The notes under the pieces: generated by a model
What the model was told of the DNA's origin: nothing
Database searches by the model: none
Seen by the model: the letters and a program-made list of their open reading frames with translations, nothing else
Source of the DNA: Caenorhabditis elegans
Lineage: Eukaryota; Nematoda; Chromadorea; Rhabditida; Rhabditidae
Assembly: GCF_000002985.6 (NCBI RefSeq)
Contig: NC_003283.11
Coordinates: 9,672,001 to 9,736,000, forward strand
Reading direction: 5' to 3'
DNA length: 64,000 nucleotides
Position numbers and translations under genes: made by a program
Shown here: positions 47,915 to 60,164 of the stretch, piece after piece
Layout of the letters: each line of letters begins with the position of its first letter
Numbering within the stretch: position 1 is the first letter of the stretch

Positions 47915-50900
47915 TCACACTTCACGTCGAGATCCGCTGTCTGAATCTACCGCCGTATTTGAAATACTTCGTTGTTCGAAATCTCCGATTGGACGAAATT
48001 CAGGTTCATCTCGGGAGTCAGTTTCTTCTTCACGTCGAGTACGGAGCTGTTTATCAAGTTTCCATTGTGGACGCATTAGCATATGGATCACTCTTTAAAA
48101 ATACAATTATCTAACATTTGCAAAATCTTTTTGAGGAACATTACAAACATCGAGAAAAATTATTTTTCTACAAAAATGTGTTTCAATAAATACAGCTCAC
48201 ATTAGAAACTCAAGATAACTCTGCTAAAGCCTATAATATTCCATTCGACTGAACGGTAATGCTTAAAACAAAAATTGAATTCAAACACTCACAATTGCCC
48301 TATAAAAACAGTAATCTGGAAGCATCCTGACACGAAAAACGCAAATCCCGGCCACCAAGTAAGTGTCATGTTGAAAATGTTGTTGAATATCAGTGATGAC
48401 AAAATTGGTGAGAATGAAATAATAATTGAGACAACAGTCAGTAATCGAGCCGTCTCTTCTTTGGCAACCATTCTTGGCAAAAATGAACGATACGCAGGCT
48501 GCATACCACCCATTACTATGCCAAAAATGCATGCTGAAAGTGATATCAATAGAATTAGTTTGAAATTGATTGAATCTTACTATAGAAGATATGTTCAGTT
48601 CGTGTAGCAAATGCTGTAAGGAATGATGTGGCTGCTGAGCATGCGAGAGCTGCAATAATCAAAAGAGAATCCTTGCCAAGCCAATGAGAGAAAGTTAGAA
48701 GAATTGGACATAGAATCATTCCGAAACAGTTAACAAGTTGTCGTGTTAAAGAAAAATAACTGAACAATTTGTCATTCCAGGCGAATGGAAGACGTTTGAC
48801 CAGAAGGAGAAGAAGTGCTGGGTCTGAATAATAATCAAAATTTAATATTTAAAAATTTCACGAAGACATCATCCGTTTACTGATATTTTTATGAATATCC
48901 AAATTAATAAATTAACTTACCAAAAGAAAGGAATTCAATGAACACGAAAGCCAATGATACACAGAGGCATAATCTTGTCCATCCTGGTCTTCTTACTGTC
49001 AAAACTCCAAATACATTTTCAAGGTAGGAAGTGAATCTTCTCATTCCAATGATTTTCGGTGGAAGCTCCTCGGCTTCAACTTCTTCTGCTTCATTCAATT
49101 GATTGTAACTAAAATCTTCTTTCTTTGGGAAATGGGTTTCCCTTACAAAGAATATTGCATAAATCAATGAGATCAGAGAAAGTGCAGTTTCTAAAATATA
49201 TTCAACAAAAAACTTTAACAAAGCATTGGACACTTACGAATGAATGCACATTCCACATAACTTAGCGCATGACGTTCTACTGAAATGATAGCAGGAACTG
49301 CTAATAGTGAAACTATTAATGTTCCATTTAGCATCCCGATTGATTGCACAAAAGAAGCAAGACCAACACGGAATGGAACTGTTGACGAACCCTGCAAGCA
49401 TATTTTTCTTTTCAGAAACTTATTTATTATTCGAAATTAAAATATCTTACCGGTTTCAACTTATGCCGACAATCATCAGTGACAATAGCCAATGAAGTTG
49501 AGAAAGTTGCAGCGCCACCGCCAAACATTCCCAGCATAAACTCGGAAATGAAAAACCAATAGTATACATTCACAGTTTCATATGTTAGTGTGGCACATAG
49601 AAGTATGAAATTGTTAATGAAAAGTCCGAAAAGAGAGAACAAAAGTGGTGATTTTCTTCCATTTCTATCTGACCAATTTCCAATTAATGGTGAAACTATC
49701 AACGTCGGTATTGTACCCATTATCTAAATTCTTATAATTTATCAGTATAAAATACTGAATGCCCACCTGCAAGTATATTTTTGTATTTGCAATATCTTTT
49801 TCCACATCATCTTGCAACGTTCCATTAGAACTGGCAATAGAAGCACATGTGTACGTGGCATTGTCTGCCAGTTCACGATGTGTCTGTGCAATTTGAACAC
49901 ATCTTGCCCAATAGGTGAAAAGTGAGTTATTTGTAGTCATGAGGCCAAAACCGCACATCACAAGAAATAGAATAGGCTCCACATTCACCGGACAACTGTA
50001 ATAAAAGTTGAATTTGACTAGGTTCATTTTTTAAAATAAGTTTTTTCAGACTTTACTTTGGGTAGTTCCAACAATTTATTTGCGAAAAAAAGTTATTCCA
50101 AAAATCTATAAAGATGCAGTTTCGCTTTCAAAATTCTATGCATCCGTTGTGAAAAATTTTTTTGATCATTTAATTTATGTTTAACTGCATACAAAAGTTT
50201 GAATACATATTAATAGACTTACCACCAAACTCCTTTGGTCTCATTGAGTGCATGGAAAGTTGATCTTCTCCTAACCTGAAATCAAAAATCATTTCCGGTT
50301 TCTTCTTTATTGTGTTAATCCTATGAAACCGTAAAAGGACATAACTTTTTATAGACGCTACCATCAAACAATTTTGAAAAATGATAATGAAACATCAGTT
50401 ACAACGTTTTTAAGAATGTTGTTAACACATTTGAAAACGTTTGCCAATTTCAAAACATACAATTTAATTTCAGCTTCCACAACTATTTCATAGAAAAGTG
50501 TACAAAAAAATACGAGAAGGCGTTTTCAAACTTTTGTCATGCAAATTAAAAATCTCGAAACTACCTTTTTCAGTTCTCTTCCAGCTTTATCAAGTTCCCT
50601 TAATGGTATCATAACAAGCAAAATTAAGTCTCTTCGATCTCCAAAAAGCTTGGAATAAAATCAAAACGAGAGCTCTTAAATTGAGACGCCCAGTGCGAGT
50701 AGAGACTCAAAAAGAGAGCTGACGCAGAAAGAGAGAGCCGAATGAGGGCGGAGTGTTAATATAAAAAAGAGCACGTTGCAATTGTCGTCCACGTTCAAAG
50801 TCACAATGAGCCATTTTTTATTTGGTTTGAACTAATAATTTGAAAGACAAATAAAGTCTCCGAAATAGATGGTTTTTAGTCTATTTTCGCATGTTTTCTG

Positions 50901-51960
50901 TAGAGAATAACTGTTCCCTTTTGTTTCTAAACGAGTTGGTTGTGGCCTAAAAAAGAAACAGAAAAAATACTGTATTGCATTTGTTGTACCTGGTGTGTCC
51001 TGCCATTTTATGATTTTTGCTTTCTTTAATCGGTTGCAAATGATTTTTATTTAAAAGCACATAAGCAGATGAAGAGAATTAGAAACAATATATATGACTC
51101 TATGTTTTATGTTTACAATTTTTGGGTGCCTGGACTGTGGAATGTGGATGTGGAATAGTTACAGGAGTGCGTAAAAAAACATATGGATCTTCTAGAAAAA
51201 AACATTTATAAAAAGTTTGCATGACTTCTAGAAAAATATTTGTAAAGGAGCAAAACTATTAGGTCAGTCAATAAGTTTTGTCGTTTTTTCTCAATTTTTA
51301 TTATTTCTTAGATATTTTTTTTGTGGTTATGTAGAAGACTGTTAGTAATGATAGCCCAACATCTGAGAAATAATCTAAATTGAGAAAAGACGACAAAACT
51401 TATTGACTGACCTAATAATTTGACGGCATAGCACTTTTAAGGTTTGGTTGAACTAGAGTTAAACTTGGTGAAACCCTCGTGTAAGAACTTTACAATGAGT
51501 TAATTGTGTTGACGCTCTACGTGAAATTTAGGAAACCAGAAAATGAACATCTTCCAGCCAGCATTAGGGTAACTTGTTCTAGAAGTTTTTTATAAGTTGT
51601 CAGAGTTTTCCCAGGACATTGCCCACAACGGCGAGTCTATGTTAGATTTTTTAGGTACAGTAAAATGTCAGGTATCTCTGTGTAAGAACTTGGCAAAATT
51701 CTACTAATTGTAAGAAGCTAGAAATTAATTTAATTTTCAACGTTTCAATATTTTGAGAAAGTCTATAGACCTTCTAAAAAACCTATAGGTTAGCATCACT
51801 TACCTGTTCAGAATGTTTTCAAATATAATACATGAAATCTCACCGAAAACAATCGTGTATCATCTGTCACCACTGACATTGAAATTTCTGATTGTGGTGG
51901 CTCTGCATTCTCAGATTCAAGTCGCCTCCGAACAGGCTGCACGTGGTTATTATGATCCAT
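47915..51960 (-). CDS. SLC46-like major facilitator transporter
   Basis: Nine exons: complement(join(47915..48092, 48293..48533, 48581..48823, 48921..49190, 49238..49391, 49451..49723, 49767..49995, 50223..50275, 51844..51960)), 585 residues, phases consistent. A hydrophilic N-terminus (MDHNNHVQPVRRRLESENAE) precedes helix 1 (CPVNVEPILFLVMCGFGL). An extracellular loop with several N-x-T/S sites (DNATYTC, SSNGT) follows, then the MFS loop 2-3 signature LIGNWSDRNGRKSPLLFSLF and FMLGMFGGGAATFSTSLAIV. A long acidic loop (ETHFPKKEDFSYNQLNEAEE) splits two six-helix halves; the tail is charged. SLC46 relatives carry folates or other organic anions with H+ in plasma or lysosomal membranes; the substrate here is unknown. 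The first intron is 1.6 kb and holds a MITE. Confidence 0.88.
51257..51417. mobile_element. Mariner-type MITE
   Basis: A 157-bp element (51259-51415) bounded by TA duplications. Terminal inverted repeats of about 38 bp begin TTAGGTCAGTCAATAAGTTT and the reverse complement closes the right end with two small differences. The TTAGGT...ATAAGTTTTGTCG ends and TA target are typical of Tc1/mariner-derived non-autonomous elements. It sits in the first intron of the SLC46-like gene. Confidence 0.92.
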
Positions 51961-52627
51961 TCTAGTGAAGAGTCATATCTAAACCAACTATTTCTTATGG
52001 ATTGGTATGATGCTGATCTACCCAGCAGAATAAAATAATTGACAGAGGACGATACAAATTTTATTAATAAATCAACAAACTGGGCAGATGTTACTGTTTG
52101 AACATGCAAATAGTCTTTGAAGAATAAAAAATATAAAGAGAAACTATGAGAATCCAGTGAAATAAACAGTCAATGTGACTGACAGAAATAGTGTGAAAGA
52201 ATAAAAGATTTAGAGAAAAAGAAAGAAATTGAAGAACAGGTTGTTTATTATTGTTGACTTCTCAGTGTGAAAAAAATCTAAACAGAGAAAATGCAGTACA
52301 CAGCTGAGCGACCGTAACAATGAACCTCCATTAGAAAAGAGAAATAGAGATTGAAAGAGAATAAAATAGCCAGCAGTACATATGCTTACGGGTGGTCAAG
52401 GGTGACAGACCTCATAAGAAGGGAGAGAGAAAGAGAGAAAGAGGTCCAAAGGGCTGCTGGTAGGGTCATTTGAGACTCTAGACGCAATACTCGTGAGCTT
52501 CTTACGCAATGAACGTAGCACATGCGATTTTGAGCTGACATGGTATGTTTAGAGTAGAATCAAAGTAAAAACAGCTTATTCTTTTTTTTTCAATCAATTT
52601 TGAAAAGGTAGCTTTCGAGATGCTTTA

Positions 52628-52738
52628 GATTTCTCAACTGATTTCGCATGGTTAAGAGTGCGCTGACGTCACATTTTTCTGAGCAAAAACTCCCGCATTT
52701 TTTGTATATCAAACCGTGATGGGACAGCCTGACACCAC
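52628..52738. mobile_element. One-ended copy of the 36464-36647 MITE
   Basis: TTCTCAACTGATTTCGCAT, GCGCTGACGTCACATTTTT, CTCCCGCATTTTT and TGATGGGACAGCCTGACACC occur in the same order as in the right two-thirds of the tag-120 intron element. The left terminal repeat is missing. Confidence 0.8.
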
Positions 52739-53543
52739 CTTTAAGAAATTAACAACTATGGTTGAGTCACGCCGAAGGCCACGGCAGTGTAGTACAGATA
52801 TGCACAAGAAATTTGTTAAGAAATCATACACGAAATATTTCAACAAAAACCAAAAAAAATGCAGGAAATTTTTGAGAAAGGTTTGAATTGAATTTAAAAA
52901 TTAAAATTAAGGTACAGTAACCTACGAGATTTTTCATTGTGCAATACATAATTAAAACAAATTGAGAAGTTCCATTTTTGAAAAAGTAGGTACTGTAATT
53001 TTTTGCTTTCTTTTCTTCAAATAGTTGCAAAAAACGAGAATTAAATACTTACGATCCCGGTAGTGACCAGAATAAACAAGAATCTTTCAATTTTGAGTAT
53101 TTGAGTATGATTTTAAAGTTTAAAAAAATCAGAACCCTATTTTATGCTAACATATTTTTAGATGTTTTAATGAGTTTGAAAGTTTTTAGCGTAAAAACAG
53201 ATGTGTTAACAACACGTGCTTACAACTTTACGAGTATAAATTTCGAAAGATCGTCGTCGAAAAAGATGTGAATATCATAGAAAAAAATAATTTTTGCTAT
53301 TTACATGTTTTGCTGTTTCTAGTGGTATCGAGACACACATTTTTGCAAAAAAGTTGAACTTGGGGATAACGATTCAACAAATAAAATACTATTTCAAGGG
53401 AGTTCGTGACTTTTTATTTGGGGAAATTGTTTGCGTTTTTTATGATTTATGATTTGTTTGTTTGTGCCTGTGAAGTACGGGGAAAGATCATAAATTACAA
53501 AATATAAACAAAATCTTTTTGAAGTTTCTACAAAGTTGGTCTA

Positions 53544-53608
53544 CAGATCCCGGAAGAGGGTGGGGAAATACACAACTAGAGAAAAAAAACGGACAAGAAC
53601 CTGGGGAT
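53544..53608. repeat. 65-bp duplicated segment, copy 1
   Basis: Matches 54114-54177 in direct orientation except for one base in an A-run and one substitution. It starts CAGATCCCGGAAGAGGGTGG and ends near TGGGGAT. Confidence 0.9.
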
Positions 53609-54113
53609 CTACAGTAATTGGTTAACAGAGTTTTCATTGAAAAATCATAAAATATTCACTTACAAATAGGAAGACTAATAGTAATACAAATCAAACTTTA
53701 TATTGAAATATTCAGGAATTGAAATAGTAAAGTTCTGATTATTTTCAAAATCATCGTTTGATGACCATTCGATAAGAAGGGCACAAAACTGAAGTTACAA
53801 CTGGTAAATGCGATTAAGAGTTCCGAGTTCAGAAGTCGAAATGACCACTCAAAATTCGTTGAAAATAATTTTTTTGAATGTAGAAAAAAGCTAACTTCTA
53901 TAACTTTGATAAGGAAAAATTAGAAGTTTCCAATGTGTCTTGTCATATGTCTTATCAGTGTTTTATCATCAGGTGCTGGAATTCGATGCGAAAAAATATT
54001 TTTTTAAATTAAAACTGGAAAAAAAATCACAATAACTCAAATTCGTAGGAGGGGAAAAATAACATTATAACATTGAAACAATCACAAGAAAAATGGCGAT
54101 GTTCTAAAACATT

Positions 54114-54177
54114 CAGATCCCGGAAGAGGGTGGGGAAATACACAACTAGAGAAAAAAACGGACAAGAACATGGGGAT
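54114..54177. repeat. 65-bp duplicated segment, copy 2
   Basis: Second direct copy, 506 bp after the end of copy 1 and 128 bp beyond the glucosidase stop codon, so within its likely 3' UTR. Confidence 0.9.
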
Positions 54178-54304
54178 GGATAGTAAAGCAATAAAGAAAC
54201 CCCAACTGTTGGAGAAAAAAGTACAATTGACGTTCAGATAAATACATATGAAATGATACCGAAAAGGAACCCAATTTTTAAACGATGAACAGAGTGTGGA
54301 AAGA

Positions 54305-57300
54305 TTAAAATTCGATATGAACTTTGAAGCTCGACGTAAGAAGAGCCTCGGGTTTGCGAATGACAAGAACCTTCGAGTCGTGATCGTAGGAGAATTCGAG
54401 TGATTGAACTGGATCGGAGACACGGGTGATCTGGAATTCAAAAGATATTTGTAGACATGAGCATCAATAAAAATGAATAAGGATTTACCTCAACTTTTTT
54501 CGGTGAGCTCTCCACACCGCGCACAACAACTCTTTCAATCCAATTCTTGGCAGCGTACTTTCCATCGAGATGCTCTCCTTCTAGCATTGCAGAATTCTTA
54601 GACAATGTTGTGTACTTGAACGAAGCCTTCACAAACTGGCCGCTTTGATAATCATGAGTATTTCCGTCATCCAAGTAAATTTCTCCGTTGGAATTTTCAT
54701 TTGAGTCAAGTGCAACAAACAAAGTAATTGGATCGTCTTTCATGAGTGTTGCGGATCTACGGATTCGTTGCCAGGTTGGAATAATAGTTCCTCCACGTTG
54801 ATAAATAGGAGTGAATGTGATTGGAGCGTCAACGTAGATTGATTCACCACGAACTTCATTTCCAGAAACCCATTCAAACCATCTCTCCGTCTGAAAAATG
54901 ATGTTTAGATTGGTCAAAATATTTCGATAATTATATAAATTTTCCAATACAAACCTTGTGTTCTCCTCGTGGAAGTTTTACTTGAACATTGAAAGTATCC
55001 TTTTCGACAACTGGTCTTGCGAGGATTCCACTTCCAACCATCCATTGCTTCTGCTCTTCGAGCAATAAATCGTCATTTTCGAATTCATAGAATAATGGTC
55101 TCATTGGTGGAACTCCATTTTCAGTATGTTGCTGGAAAAGAGTGTACCAGTACGGGAGAAGAGCATAACGGGTTCTTAAAGCTTCACGAATGATCTGCTG
55201 AGTTTGCTCCGAGAAAAGCCACGGCTCACGACGGCGAGTATCAATATGAGCATGAGCACGGAAGAATGGTTGGAAGGCTGCAGTCTGATACCAACGGGAG
55301 AGCAATTGTTCATCTGGATTTCCGAAGAATCCTCCGACATCTGCTCCAACAAATGGAACTCCGGCAATACTCAATGAGAGGGTCATTGGGGCGGCGATTT
55401 CAAGATGTCCCCAATCGGCAGTGTTGTCTCCAGTCCAGATTGCCGCGGTTCGTTGAGTTCCGATGAATCCAGCACGACTCAAAAGGAAAGGACGTTCTTT
55501 TCCGCCTGTTCTAGCAATCATGCCATCAAAAGTAGCAGATGTGTACATCATTCCATACATGTTGTGAATTTCACGATGTTCGATTCCACCATAGTGAATT
55601 GATTCTTTGTCCATTGTTATTTCAGGTCCACTGAACACAGATGGTTCATTCATATCGTTCCAAATGTGAAGATTGCTTGACGATCCGGTGTATCTATCGA
55701 ATGCGAATTGATCCTTCCAGTATGACCGTGTATCTGGATGCCAGAAGTCAAGATATTCACTGGATCCTGGCCAACAATGTCCTTCAAAATCAGATCCATC
55801 AACTCTTTTGACAAACAATCCCTTGTCTTTAGCATCCTTGTACACATAATATCCATCATCTTTTTTGATGTGAGGATCGACAATAGTAACCATTTTTCTA
55901 CCTTTTGCAGCAACTTTATCAACCATATCATTTGGAGTTGGGAACTTATGCTTGTCCCATGTAAAATATTTCTTTCCGTCGGTGTGCTCAATGTCAAGCC
56001 AGATTACATCCATGGGCATATCGTGATCATCAAATCCTTGATTTACAGTAGCTACGTCTTGTTCATCATTATAATTCCAGCGACATTGATGATATCCGAT
56101 AGAGAAGAGAGGTGGAAGTGGAGTGACGCCTGTCAGCTTTGAATTCTGGCGTTGGACATCTGAAAATAACATCGTTTAAGATTCGAACAACAGCATAATG
56201 TATTTAAATTTTGACTAAACTGATTTTCAAATTGAAAAAAATTAATTTGGGAAAACCGCTCGAAAAAACGAAACATTTTCTCAAATTGTTAAAATAATTA
56301 CTAAATTTGAAATTGAAAACTTTTATGTTTCTTTCAGTATTAATTAGTAAAATTCTACGCAGTAAACTTACCCTTCACAGTTGGTCCAACGAAAAAGAAA
56401 ACATCTACAAGGCCGGATTCAGATATAAAGTGAGCATCAAAATGTGGAACATTATCACTGGATCCAGTCACTTTGTCGAGCATTTTTCCAAAAAGTCCCT
56501 TTGATGTAACAGATGACTGAGTGTCAACCCATGTTTCCGCTGCGTTGAACCATAATGCTCCAACCGATCTGTTAGCACGGTGAGCCAAAATGTATGGAAT
56601 TGAAACATAAAGTGCCATTGGATTGTTCAGTTCATACTCGAAAACATCTAAATTGTAAAGACGGTAAGGATCACTGTTTCCGACTGTATTGCGAAGAGCA
56701 AACGCGTCAGCGTGTTCTGGAAGACCATAGGCAGTTTTGAAATTGACAAATGAAATGTCGACTCCGACGCTGCTTGAGCCGTGTTGCTTGTGATCAGTGA
56801 ATCCTTTGAATCGTTCCTCCCAGAATCCTTCTGGATACTCTTTGCCCTCTTCTTTTGTGCGGAACTCTTCTACCTGAAAATGAGAGATTTATTGTACGAT
56901 TCTGGTTTTATTTCGAAAACCTTGAGTTTTCCATCCCTATTAAGTTGAGCAACGAGCTCATCAAATTCGTTAAAAATGCTGACGAGGAATGGTTTATAGG
57001 TGACTACAACTTTCAATTTTTTATTTCCTCCAATAATCTTAGCCTCTTGATCTCCATTCTCGACACTAGAAAATTCTAGTTCTTCTGGAAGAGAAACCAA
57101 TGCTGGATTCGGAACATAACGCTTTCGGATTGCACTTTCAGGCTCATCAATCTGGACACGCACTGTTGAATCCTATAATTTGGGGATTCATTAGTTTTGT
57201 TGGATTTTTCGGAAACTCACTGCCAATCCTATAACATTGATCTTGAGTGTGTTCTGGGAATTGCGAACATTGGCCGTCCAAACTGCGCCGTGGTGTGTGA

Positions 57301-57508
57301 TGGAGTCAGCAAGAAGTTCATAGCCAGTTGGCTCCTGAAGACTCCAGTTATGATGGTTTTGAGACCCACGCCTCACTGTTATAGCTCTATGCTGTTTGCA
57401 AAATGCACTCTGCTCGCAAGTTTTAAAATCGTCTCGTTTGACCATCTGAACGGCCAGCGGAGTGGCCAGAAGAATGATTGGGACGATCCAACTGCTCCCG
57501 GCGGTCAT
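54305..57508 (-). CDS. aagr-3: ER glucosidase II alpha subunit (GH31 neutral alpha-glucosidase)
   Basis: Six exons, complement(join(54305..54430, 54489..54890, 54955..56159, 56372..56873, 56921..57172, 57221..57508)), 924 residues, close to other GANAB proteins. A signal peptide (MTAGSSWIVPIILLATPLAV) leads into DDFKTCEQSAFCKQHR, the conserved N-terminus. The GH31 barrel includes PLFSIGYHQCRWNYND, the nucleophile motif LHIWNDMNEPSVFSGPE (Asp about 516) and the acid/base motif AAIWTGDNTADWGHL. The enzyme trims the inner two glucoses from N-glycans in the ER lumen during calnexin-cycle quality control, with a separate beta subunit for retention; as expected it has no KDEL (ends VHIEF). No defects were seen. 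The symbol is from memory of the locus (F40F9.6). Confidence 0.93.
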
Positions 57509-59238
57509 TACTGGAATCGAAGGTTTGTAAACTTTTTCTCAAAATGCCTAATACGTCTCAGTTATTTATGAATTCAATCAGTTCTTGATGAAATAATTAT
57601 GTGACAAGGAAAGAAAACCAATAATCTTAACAAAATAAATTATATTTAGTGGTTGGGGAAAGAGATGTACATAGAAAGTAATTATTTAGCAAATTTACCC
57701 AAACAATTTCTAAAATCCGCGTAAAAATGTTTTGAATCGCCTCGAGACTCAAAAATGGGAGGATTGCTTGTTCCTTTGAATTACGGTAGTTTTTCGTAAA
57801 ACTTTTAATTATTTTCCTTTTCTCTATTTTCGAATGCCAAAGTTTTTGATTTTCTTTTTTAGGTAAAAATAATACTCAATTAAAAATAAATCGAGAAAAA
57901 AAAACCGATAACAGCGTTACATCGAATGGTGACGTTGACAAAGTGCCTGCTGTGTACATTGGTTTGAATGAGCGTCTATAGAGCGTGCTTGCATAGTTTT
58001 CGAGTTTTTGAAATGCGGGACGTTTAAATCAGAATTATTTTGTTTTTTCTCTTGTCTACTTTCATTTATTCTACAATTCTCTTAATTTATAAAAATTTAG
58101 TAATATTTCAGATACTTCGACGACGTGAAAGCCATTTGAGACTTCAGCAGCAGCCAATTGTCACTGGTGAGTTCTTTTATTGGTTAAAATTTAATATTGA
58201 AAATCGATAAACTAAAAAACTCTGCATAATTAAATAGTAAATTCGTGTTCAATTTCGTTCTTTCCGAAAAACAATGTTGAATTCAATCGTCGACTGAATT
58301 TCTGATTTTTTTTTCTGAAAAGATATCACATTTTCTATTAATTCTAAGTAGTCTGAACCAGCTGGGCGACAATTCCAATTTCGCTATTTTGACAGTTAAA
58401 CAATTGCGGAAAATACTGAGTTATCGAAAGTTCATCAATTCATCAATTTCCAAAAATGCCGATTGCTGGGAAATTGAAAATTCTCTAAAAATGTTCATAT
58501 CCAAGAAGAAAATCTGAAAATCTGTAAATTTTTATAAGTTAATATACAAAGAAAAATTAGATAAATCTTTTGCCACAAAAACTTCACTGCTGTACGAATT
58601 AAATTTTCTTTCATTTGTAGATTTTTTTCAAAATATTTTAAATGTGCACAAGACATTTGGCCAAATTTTTAACTTGATCAATGTCGATCAATATATTTGC
58701 CGAAAATGTTCTTTTGCCGCCCATCCTGGTCTGAACTTAAAAATGTTTGCGCAAATTTGCCTCTAAGTTTTTTTTCTAGTAAATTGGAGAATAAAAATTC
58801 GCAAAAAGATCTCAATCACCTCATAGGCAACAATTGCAAAAATATCCGTTCAATAATTCTTTATGCAAATACTGAACAGTTAAGATAATTTCATCATTTC
58901 AATATCTCGACTTTGCTTCACAAAAGAACAATCAATAATTCGACGGCAAGCTGACAAATCAGCCATCTATCCATCTGTCCGTCTGTCCACACAAAAACAT
59001 ACAAATCGAGTATGCGGAGGAGGAGTCTATGTTCTTTCCCTCAACTCTCTGCTTCTCTCATCTTCTCTTCCCTCTCATCTCGGCCCGTACAGCTGCATCA
59101 AAGACTCTCAAACATCGGCGCGGCGCGGGCGCACGCTAAATAAAAGGGGGAAAAGGTAGTGAAACGACACGTGGAGACGCAGAACAAGCAGCGGGTACCG
59201 TAGTCGCGCAGACCTGCGAATCACCGATTTGTCCGCTG
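57509..59238. other. Divergent promoter region between glucosidase II and drap-1
   Basis: AT-rich apart from 59030-59240. A plus-strand exon-like unit at 58112-58166 (ATTTCAG acceptor, CACTG-GTGAGT donor, open in one frame) could be an upstream leader exon of drap-1. Otherwise no gene. Confidence 0.45.
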
Positions 59239-59247
59239 TATATAAAG
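59239..59247 (+). promoter_or_regulatory. TATA box of a probable drap-1 promoter
   Basis: TATATAAAG in a locally GC-rich stretch, followed 30-60 bp later by a pyrimidine-rich region and a candidate leader exon. Confidence 0.5.
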
Positions 59248-59269
59248 GAGGGAAGAACGCGAGGTCTGC

Positions 59270-59424
59270 GTGTGATCGGCCAGCGCCTTTCTGCTCCTAT
59301 TCTCCGTTTTTCCCCCTTCTATCTCCTCTTTATACACTATTTCCCTTAGATTCTCTCGTCTCCTCACCGAAGCGCTCAATCACTCGTCTTTACGCGCTCT
59401 CCTCCAGTCCTGGCCAGTAGATGT
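59270..59424 (+). other. drap-1: Candidate 5' non-coding exon of drap-1
   Basis: CT-rich sequence beginning about 25-30 bp after the TATA box and ending at a strong GTAAGTGTG donor. An ACTTTCAG acceptor at 59951-59958 opens an exon that runs into the coding start at 60165. The 5' limit is a guess. Confidence 0.45.
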
Positions 59425-60164
59425 GTAAGTGTGTGTGTGTGCGTTGACATCGAATCGAATCGACACGACGCAGAATGGAATAAATGGCGTTATCATTAAA
59501 GAATGAAATAACCAAAATGAAAGCGAGAAATAGAAAAAAGGAAGATACCATCACGCCTCTTTTTTGTTATCAATTGTTGTACTGATGTGATGATCTATAT
59601 TGTTATAGTGATCGATGAGACCCGAACGGCTGTGTACATACAGAACATATAGAACATAACACACTTGTTGCGAAACGGAGTTGCTCTAACGGGAAATGAA
59701 ATATAACAAAATCTAATTATCTGAATCCCTTTGTTACTGAGCACAGAATATTTTAATAATTCCAATCAATATCAAATAGTGACCATTAATTTTAGAAAAA
59801 AAAGTTTGCGTTGATTATTCATGGGCTCTAAATGTCTTTTCCAAAGTTGTTAAGAGAGCTTCTATGAATGAAACATCATGTCCTTCTTTCATGGTTCAAT
59901 AATCTCTCATTTCATCGCTTTACCTCAAGAGTATTATACAGTAGCTTCCAACTTTCAGTTAGTCTCAGGCCCATCATCGATGACGTCTTCGGAATAGTTC
60001 TATATCTCTCGAAAACCACCCGTTGTTCGTTCTTTCTCTCTCTCATTTTGTGCCTCCAAATCTCCACAACATCGTCTTCTCTCGTCAGCAACGTTTCCGT
60101 CGGAGACACTGACACTTTTGGAAGGAAACCAGAGAATACATATTTCGAGAGAGGAGAAAACAAG

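Larger units (their letters stand above)
51961..54304. other. Region between the SLC46-like gene and glucosidase II, no gene
   Basis: It includes the SLC46 promoter side, an AG-rich patch (about 52415-52445), a truncated MITE, and a near-identical 65-bp duplication (53544 and 54114). The right-hand part is presumably the glucosidase 3' UTR. Confidence 0.55.

Noticed and set aside
48275-48607. 110-residue plus-strand frame
   Set aside because: Antisense shadow of SLC46-like exons.
59868-60164. N-terminal extension of drap-1 to an ATG at 59868
   Set aside because: The frame is open but an acceptor at 59957-59958 interrupts it and the extra residues have no conserved character; treated as 5' UTR.
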